64,000 bases of DNA from Bacteroidales bacterium (GTDB lineage: Bacteria; Bacteroidota; Bacteroidia; Bacteroidales; VadinHA17), in the NCBI GenBank assembly GCA_024763075.1, contig JANTGF010000004.1, positions 1-64,000 on the forward strand, written 5' to 3'. The translations under genes were made by a program, and so were the position numbers. Positions 59,423 to 64,000 of the stretch are shown here, piece after piece; position 1 is the first letter of the stretch, and every line of letters begins with the position of its first letter. The notes beneath the pieces were generated by a model. That model worked only from the letters and a program-made list of their open reading frames with translations. It had not been told where the DNA came from and ran no database searches.

Positions 59423-60664
59423 ATGGATTATTTTGTAAATAAAAAAGGATATTACGGAAAATTCGGTGGGGCTTATATTCCTGAAATGCTTTATCCGAAT
59501 GTAAAAGAGCTGGAAGAGAACTATTTGAAAATTATGGAGAGTGAGGCTTTCAAAAATGAGTTTGCAAGCCTGCTTAAAAATTATGTTGGCAGGCCTTCTC
59601 CTTTGTATTACAGTGAGAGGTTATCAGGTAAATATGGAGTTAAGCTATATCTGAAAAGAGAGGACTTGAATCATACCGGCTCTCATAAAATAAATAATAC
59701 CATCGGCCAGATACTGATGGCTCGTTTTCTTGGGAAGAAGAGGATTATTGCTGAAACAGGAGCCGGCCAGCATGGAGTGGCAACCGCTACGGTTTGTGCC
59801 AGGGAGGGAGTGGAATGCGTGGTTTTTATGGGTGCTACCGATGTTGCCCGCCAAAAACCCAATGTGGAGAAAATGGAAATGCTGGGTGCCACTGTAATAC
59901 CGGTTGAATCGGGCAACAAAACACTTAAGGACGCGACCAATGATGCCATTCGTCACTGGATAAGCCATCCGGATGAGACACATTATATCATAGGTTCTGT
60001 TGTGGGCCCTCATCCATACCCTGATATGGTGGCACGTTTTCAATCAGTGATTAGTAAAGAAATGCGTTCCCAGCTTAATAAACAAACGGGGTCTCCTTTA
60101 CCGGACAAGATCATTGCCTGTGTGGGTGGGGGGAGTAATGCTGCAGGAGCTTTCTATCATTATCTGAACGAAAATAAAGTAGAATTGATAGCTGTTGAGG
60201 CCGATGGACTGGGTCTGGAAACCGGCCATACAGCTGCAACAACGGCAGCAGGTACTCCGGGAATTATTCATGGAAGCATGACCTTGCTGATGCAGACCGG
60301 GGATGGACAGATCATTGAACCTTATTCTATTTCCGCCGGACTGGATTATCCAGGAATTGGTCCATTACATGCACATCTTTTTGATGTGAACAGAGCCGGG
60401 TTTTACCGGGCGACTGATCAGGAAGCTCTGGATGCTGCTTTTGAACTTACGCGTCTGGAAGGGATCATTCCTGCTCTTGAATCAGCACATGCATTGGCCG
60501 CTCTTCCAAAAATAAAATTCGGGAAAGGAGAAGTAGTTGTGGTGAATATCTCTGGTAGGGGAGACAAAGATATGGAAGCGTACAGGAAACATCTGTTAGC
60601 CGAAAAAAGGATGAAATTCAAAAAAGAAAGATTTAAATATTTATTTTGGAAATTTATAAAATGA
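59423..60664 (+). CDS. trpB: Tryptophan synthase beta chain
   Basis: TrpB condenses indole with serine using PLP. The 413-residue protein has YYGKFGGAYIPEMLYPNVKE, the PLP Schiff-base Lys89 in HTGSHKINN, AETGAGQHGVATATVCAREG, the phosphate-binding CVGGGSNAAGAFYHY, EADGLGLETGHTAA, and the C-terminal NISGRGDKDMEAYR. It is TrpB1-type, the partner of TrpA. The last 17 or so residues after the usual end form a basic extension (KRMKFKKERFKYLFWKFIK). Its stop overlaps the trpA start in an ATGA arrangement, so the two subunits are translationally coupled. Confidence 0.97.
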   Translation: MDYFVNKKGYYGKFGGAYIPEMLYPNVKELEENYLKIMESEAFKNEFASLLKNYVGRPSPLYYSERLSGKYGVKLYLKREDLNHTGSHKINNTIGQILMARFLGKKRIIAETGAGQHGVATATVCAREGVECVVFMGATDVARQKPNVEKMEMLGATVIPVESGNKTLKDATNDAIRHWISHPDETHYIIGSVVGPHPYPDMVARFQSVISKEMRSQLNKQTGSPLPDKIIACVGGGSNAAGAFYHYLNENKVELIAVEADGLGLETGHTAATTAAGTPGIIHGSMTLLMQTGDGQIIEPYSISAGLDYPGIGPLHAHLFDVNRAGFYRATDQEALDAAFELTRLEGIIPALESAHALAALPKIKFGKGEVVVVNISGRGDKDMEAYRKHLLAEKRMKFKKERFKYLFWKFIK

Positions 60665-61434
60665 ACAGAATTACAGAGCTCTTCAATAAGAAAAAGAGAA
60701 ACGTTCTTTCTTTCTATTTTACAGCAGGTCATCCGGAGCCGGACTCCACTCTTTCTATCCTCAAATCCCTGGAAAAAAACGGAGCAGATATGGTTGAGAT
60801 CGGGATGCCGTTTTCCGATCCTCTGGCAGATGGTCCTGTGATTCAGCAAAGCAGCCAGATAGCTCTGAAAAACGGAATGACAATTAAAAAGTTGTTAGCA
60901 GCCCTTGAATCTGTCAGAGAGGAGGTTACTATTCCGCTTTTGTGTATGGGGTATTTTAATACAGTGCTGCAGTTCGGAATGGAAAACTTTTGCAAAACAA
61001 TCAGTCAAATTGGTATTGACGGGGTGATATTGCCAGATTTACCCCTGGAAGTTTATTCGGAGAAATATCAGGCCATATTTGAAAGGTACGGCATTATCCC
61101 TGTTTTTCTGATTACTCCGGGAACTTCTGATGAACGTATCCGGCAAACTGAAAAGTATTCCAAAGGGTTTATCTATATGGTATCTTCGGCCTCGGTAACA
61201 GGAGCAAAAAAAGGCTTTGGCAATGAGCAACTTGCTTACTTTAAGCGGATAAAGGAAATGAATCTTTCAGTTCCGGTGATGGCCGGCTTTGGTATATCCG
61301 ATAAATTTACCTTTAATCAGGTTTCAGATTATGCTGCCGGTGGGATTATAGGCAGTGCTTTTGTTTCTCACCTTCAAAAAGAAGGTGCTTCTGAAAATAG
61401 CATAGGGGAGTTTATAAAAAGGATTGTGAAGTAG
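60661..61434 (+). CDS. trpA: Tryptophan synthase alpha chain
   Basis: TrpA cleaves indole-3-glycerol phosphate and passes indole to TrpB. The frame opens upstream at 60646, but the ATG at 60661 (MNRITELFNKKKRNVLSFYF) matches the family and overlaps trpB by 4 bp, giving 257 residues. Catalytic acids are Glu46 (MVEIGMPFSD) and Asp57 (PLADGP). Other marks are FTAGHPEPDS, GVILPDLPLE, FLITPGTSDERI, GFIYMVSSASVTGAKKGF, and PVMAGFGISDKF with the phosphate site GIIGSAFVSHL. It is the last gene of the operon; no clear terminator is seen after it. Confidence 0.97.
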   Translation: MNRITELFNKKKRNVLSFYFTAGHPEPDSTLSILKSLEKNGADMVEIGMPFSDPLADGPVIQQSSQIALKNGMTIKKLLAALESVREEVTIPLLCMGYFNTVLQFGMENFCKTISQIGIDGVILPDLPLEVYSEKYQAIFERYGIIPVFLITPGTSDERIRQTEKYSKGFIYMVSSASVTGAKKGFGNEQLAYFKRIKEMNLSVPVMAGFGISDKFTFNQVSDYAAGGIIGSAFVSHLQKEGASENSIGEFIKRIVK

Positions 61435-61499
61435 CTTATGTTATTACTAAAAACCCTGTGTTCATCTCTTAAGTAAGCTGGTAATTATATACAGGCACT

Positions 61500-61556
61500 T
61501 CCAACCTTTCAACCCTCCATCTCTCCAATCTTCCAATTTTCCAATTTTCCAATCTA
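61500..61556. repeat. Imperfect TTCCAAT tandem repeat after the trp operon
   Basis: Within the 256 bp between trpA and the ABC operon lies a pyrimidine-rich stretch with the unit TTCCAAT or TTTTCCAA repeated at 61526-61555, preceded by related units (TTCCAACC, TTTCAACC, TCTCCAAT). It is non-coding. Such stretches are often multicopy in intergenic spaces, but a single window cannot show that. Confidence 0.6.
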
Positions 61557-61639
61557 TCCGGAATATATCCATTCAATACGTGAACCGTTAAATTTTGTTA
61601 AAAAACAAAAACAGGGTATCATGGGAAAGGCGAATTATA

Positions 61640-61647
61640 TAAATTTG
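61640..61647 (+). promoter_or_regulatory. Bacteroidota -7 promoter box of the Gld-like ABC operon (TAAATTTG)
   Basis: TAAATTTG followed by CG is an exact TAnnTTTG match 43 bp before the ATP-binding protein gene. The expected TTTG -33 element is not present at ideal spacing. Confidence 0.6.
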
Positions 61648-61690
61648 CGCTGCGATATAACTATTTTTCTTTAACCAAACGTTTTTAATC

Positions 61691-62620
61691 ATGAATATTC
61701 AGGTTGAGAACCTAACAAAAGTTTACGGGCCGCAAAGGGCAGTTGACAGGATCTCCTTTGAAGTCAAAACCGGGGAGATTCTTGGATTTCTGGGTCCGAA
61801 TGGTGCAGGTAAAACTACTACCATGAAAATGATTACCAATTATCTTTCACCTACTGCCGGTAATATCTTATTTGACGGAAAATCTTTGTTTGAGGATGAG
61901 GAGTATGTGAAAAAGCATATTGGTTACCTCCCGGAAAATAATCCGCTTTATCTGGATATGCCTGTAATTGACTATCTGGAATATTGCGCAAAACTACAGG
62001 GCATCCAAAAAGAAAGAGTGGATGAAAGAATTCGGGAAATGGTAAGGGTTTGTGGCCTGCATTCCGAAAAACATAAGAAAATTGGAGAACTGTCGAAAGG
62101 TTTCCGGCAAAGGACCGGGTTGGCCCAGGCGATGATCCATGATCCTGATATTTTGATACTGGATGAGCCTACTACCGGTCTTGACCCAAATCAGATTGTG
62201 GAAATAAGGAAGCTTATCCGTGAATTGGGTCGTGAAAAAACAGTTATTCTCAGTACGCATATCCTTCCTGAAGTGGAAGCAACCTGCGACCGTATCCTGA
62301 TCATTCACAATGGGAAAATTGTGGCCGATGGCACCTCCGATACTTTGCGTAAACAGGCAGAGGGTCAGGAGCTCCTTAAGGTAAAGATTGAGGATGGGGA
62401 TCCCAACATTATCATTCAGTCCCTGCAGGAACTTCCTACTGTAAATATGGTCGATTTTAGTGGCAGAGAGTCAAATCGTTTTGAGGTACAGAGTAAGCCC
62501 GGGGTAAGTTCTAAAAGAGAGGTCTTCCAAACCTGCGCAAAAAACGGATGGATACTTACAGAATCCATTCCTATAGAAACAAAACTTGAAGATATTTTCA
62601 GAGATCTTACAATGAATTAA
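61691..62620 (+). CDS. ABC transporter ATP-binding protein, GldA-like
   Basis: The 309-residue ATPase has Walker A GPNGAGKTT (about 37-45), Q-loop region GYLPENNPLYLDMPVIDYLE, signature LSKGFRQRTGLAQAMIHDP, Walker B ILILDEPTTGLDPNQ and switch His STHILPEVEATCDR. It then has a C-terminal domain of about 85 residues (GQELLKVKIEDGDPNIIIQS, ETKLEDIFRDLT), as found in ABC-2 export ATPases. With the permease and the GldG-type protein downstream, the trio matches the GldAFG arrangement. In Flavobacterium that transporter is needed for gliding; here the same architecture could serve any ABC-2 export, so motility is not shown. Confidence 0.92.
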   Translation: MNIQVENLTKVYGPQRAVDRISFEVKTGEILGFLGPNGAGKTTTMKMITNYLSPTAGNILFDGKSLFEDEEYVKKHIGYLPENNPLYLDMPVIDYLEYCAKLQGIQKERVDERIREMVRVCGLHSEKHKKIGELSKGFRQRTGLAQAMIHDPDILILDEPTTGLDPNQIVEIRKLIRELGREKTVILSTHILPEVEATCDRILIIHNGKIVADGTSDTLRKQAEGQELLKVKIEDGDPNIIIQSLQELPTVNMVDFSGRESNRFEVQSKPGVSSKREVFQTCAKNGWILTESIPIETKLEDIFRDLTMN

Positions 62621-62639
62621 CAATTTTATATAGAAACAA

Positions 62640-63365
62640 ATGAAACAAATCTGGATTATTTCAAAAAGAGAGTTGGATTCATTTTTTAACTCGTTGATAG
62701 CCTATATTATGCTAATCCTGTTCCTGGGCTTCAGTGGATTTTTTACCTGGCTTTTCGGATCGGATATTTTTATGGTTGGGCAGGCAAGTCTCGGTTCCTT
62801 CTTTAGCATCGCTTACTGGACTTTGTTTTTCTTTATCCCTGCTTTAACTATGCGCTTACTTGCCGAAGAAAAACGGTCAGGAACAATTGAACTTTTACTG
62901 ACAAAACCGGTAACCGACAGGCAGGTTGTAATAGGTAAATTTCTATCAACCCTCTTCCTTATTGGTATCGCACTTTTATTTACGCTCCCCTATGTAATTA
63001 CAGTTGCTAAACTGGGTAACCTGGATATAGGGGCTGTAATTTGCGGTTATTTTGGTCTTCTTTTAATGAGTGGTGTATATATAAGTATTGGGTTATTTGC
63101 CAGTTCTGTTACGCAGAATCAGATTGTAGCTTTTCTGACAGCCCTTTTTATTGGATTATTCTTTCACCTGATTTTTAATGTTCTGGCCGGTAGTTTTACT
63201 GGTACAATAGGTCAGGTTTTTGATTATTTAAGTATGTCAACCCATTTTCAGAGTATTTCAAGGGGAGTTATTGATACCCGTGACCTGATATACTTTGGTA
63301 CATTAATGGTTTTCGGCCTGTACTTTGCTGAATTATCCCTTTCCAGAAGAAATGCAAATAATTAA
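62640..63365 (+). CDS. ABC-2-type permease, GldF-like
   Basis: The 241-residue membrane protein has the ABC-2 layout with an N-terminal cytosolic arm (KQIWIISKRELDSFFNSLIA) and six helices: IMLILFLGFSGFFTWLFG, SFFSIAYWTLFFFIPALTM, STLFLIGIALLFTLPYVITV, IGAVICGYFGLLLMSGVYIS, IVAFLTALFIGLFFHLIFNV and LIYFGTLMVFGLYFAELSL. The loop LLAEEKRSGTIELLLTKPVT is the typical ATPase-contact segment of this family. It is 19 bp after the ATPase gene and 12 bp before the auxiliary protein gene. Confidence 0.92.
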   Translation: MKQIWIISKRELDSFFNSLIAYIMLILFLGFSGFFTWLFGSDIFMVGQASLGSFFSIAYWTLFFFIPALTMRLLAEEKRSGTIELLLTKPVTDRQVVIGKFLSTLFLIGIALLFTLPYVITVAKLGNLDIGAVICGYFGLLLMSGVYISIGLFASSVTQNQIVAFLTALFIGLFFHLIFNVLAGSFTGTIGQVFDYLSMSTHFQSISRGVIDTRDLIYFGTLMVFGLYFAELSLSRRNANN

Positions 63366-63377
63366 CAGATAAGAAAA

Positions 63378-64000
63378 ATGAAAGCGAAAAGTTTTTATAC
63401 GACTGCAATATTGATCACGGCAATTCTGATCATTCTAAACCTTGTATCTGATCAATTTTTTGTGAGGCTTGATTTCACTGAAGATAAGCAATATACGCTT
63501 AGCAAGGCAACGAAGGATATCCTTAAAGAGCTGGAAGAACCTGTTACTATAAAGGCTTATTTTTCAAAGGATCTTCCACCATCTATTGTTAAAACACGGA
63601 AAGACTTTTTGGACATGCTGGTTGAATATGCAAGCATTTCAAAAGGAATGCTGGTTTATGAGTTTAATGATCCAGGAAAAGATCCTGAGACTGAACAAAA
63701 AGTTATGCAGGAAGGAATACAGCCGGTGATGATCAATGTGAGAGAAAAGGATCAGATGAAACAGCAGAAGGCATATCTGGGTGCTATTGTATCAATGGGA
63801 GAGAAAAAGGAAGTCCTTCCTTTTATCCAGCCGGGAGCTGCAATGGAATACGATCTTTCTACTGCAATAAAGAAACTTTCTGTTAAGGATAAACCCGTGG
63901 TTGGTTTATTGCAGGGGCACGGTGAACCCGGATTGCGTGATCTTCAGCAGGTATATCAGGGATTAAGTGTACTATATAATTTCGAACCGGTAACTCTGAC
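63378..64000 (+). CDS. GldG-family ABC transporter auxiliary protein (partial, 3' end beyond window)
   Basis: The gene starts at ATG 63378 and is cut at the window end after about 207 codons. It opens with a membrane helix (TTAILITAILIILNLVSDQF), then the family's VRLDFTEDKQYTLSKATKDI and ILKELEEPVTIKAYFSKDLP. It continues with VYEFNDPGKDPETEQKVMQE, MINVREKDQMKQQKAYLGAI and the start of VVGLLQGHGEPGLRD. These are the GldG-family ABC_transp_aux features: an extracytoplasmic domain held between membrane helices. The C-terminal helix lies outside the window. It completes the ATPase-permease-auxiliary operon. Confidence 0.9.
   Translation, partial: MKAKSFYTTAILITAILIILNLVSDQFFVRLDFTEDKQYTLSKATKDILKELEEPVTIKAYFSKDLPPSIVKTRKDFLDMLVEYASISKGMLVYEFNDPGKDPETEQKVMQEGIQPVMINVREKDQMKQQKAYLGAIVSMGEKKEVLPFIQPGAAMEYDLSTAIKKLSVKDKPVVGLLQGHGEPGLRDLQQVYQGLSVLYNFEPVTL

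Noticed and set aside
1..64000. CRISPR array, tRNA/rRNA genes, insertion sequences, prophage or integrative elements
   Set aside because: No regularly spaced repeats, cloverleaf-like intergenic sequences, transposase or integrase genes were seen on either strand by inspection.

Overview
The window comes from an AT-rich chromosome of the phylum Bacteroidota, most likely class Bacteroidia. Four things point there: type IX secretion (T9SS) cargo with type A and type B sorting domains beside a PorP/SprF protein; a fused SecDF; families typical of the phylum (DUF5686, DUF4783, TIGR02757, 6-bladed beta-propeller lipoproteins); and repeated -7 promoter boxes of the form TAnnTTTG, with weak or absent Shine-Dalgarno sequences. 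No rRNA, tRNA, CRISPR array, insertion sequence or phage gene was seen. Most of the window looks like stable core genome.

Layout. 1-3.2 kb (minus): a truncated Rossmann-fold gene, a YihY membrane protein, a YqeY protein, nadC and a DUF4783 protein. 3.5-7.7 kb (plus): rlmH and a very large NtrY-like histidine kinase. 7.9-18.2 kb (plus): a tightly packed five-gene surface/signalling cluster (type B T9SS cargo, PorP/SprF, PD40-PKD protein, unknown secreted protein, propeller-SpoIIE phosphatase). 18.2-19.6 kb (minus): a LuxR-type regulator with a degenerate receiver, and a hemerythrin protein. 19.6-26.0 kb (minus): lipoprotein, der, era, DUF5686 protein, pseudouridine synthase. 26.2-43.7 kb: glmM, a MacA/MacB-like/TolC efflux operon without its own ATPase, mdh, secDF, tatA, a Ca2+/Na+ antiporter, a LolD-like ATPase, a TIGR02757 protein, a tRNA methyltransferase, an ABC-F protein (minus) and rlmD. 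43.7-54.3 kb: an amino-acid/Na+ symporter with a large insert, an unexplained leftward terminator, a small basic lipoprotein, a sulfatase with a HEAT-like tail, a run of poorly characterised membrane proteins and lipoproteins, a membrane-bound LytTR regulator followed by an FSIGI-repeat protein, and a T9SS type A beta-helix protein. 54.3-61.4 kb: the complete trp operon trpEGDCFBA. 61.7-64 kb: a GldA/GldF/GldG-like ABC transporter, cut off by the window edge.

The most interesting element lies in the 425 bp before trpE. It holds two successive short reading frames, each with a run of three Trp codons (19 codons with WWW; 24 codons with WWWQW), and each is followed by a perfect, strong stem-loop. 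This looks like two leader-peptide attenuators in series controlling one trp operon, behind one Bacteroidota-type promoter. The trpE product also has Gly where the Trp-feedback motif LLES normally has Ser. Other points worth a look are the candidate RNA or leader region near 45.5 kb, the hemerythrin/pseudo-receiver pair, and the T9SS cargo cluster with its own SpoIIE-type signalling protein.
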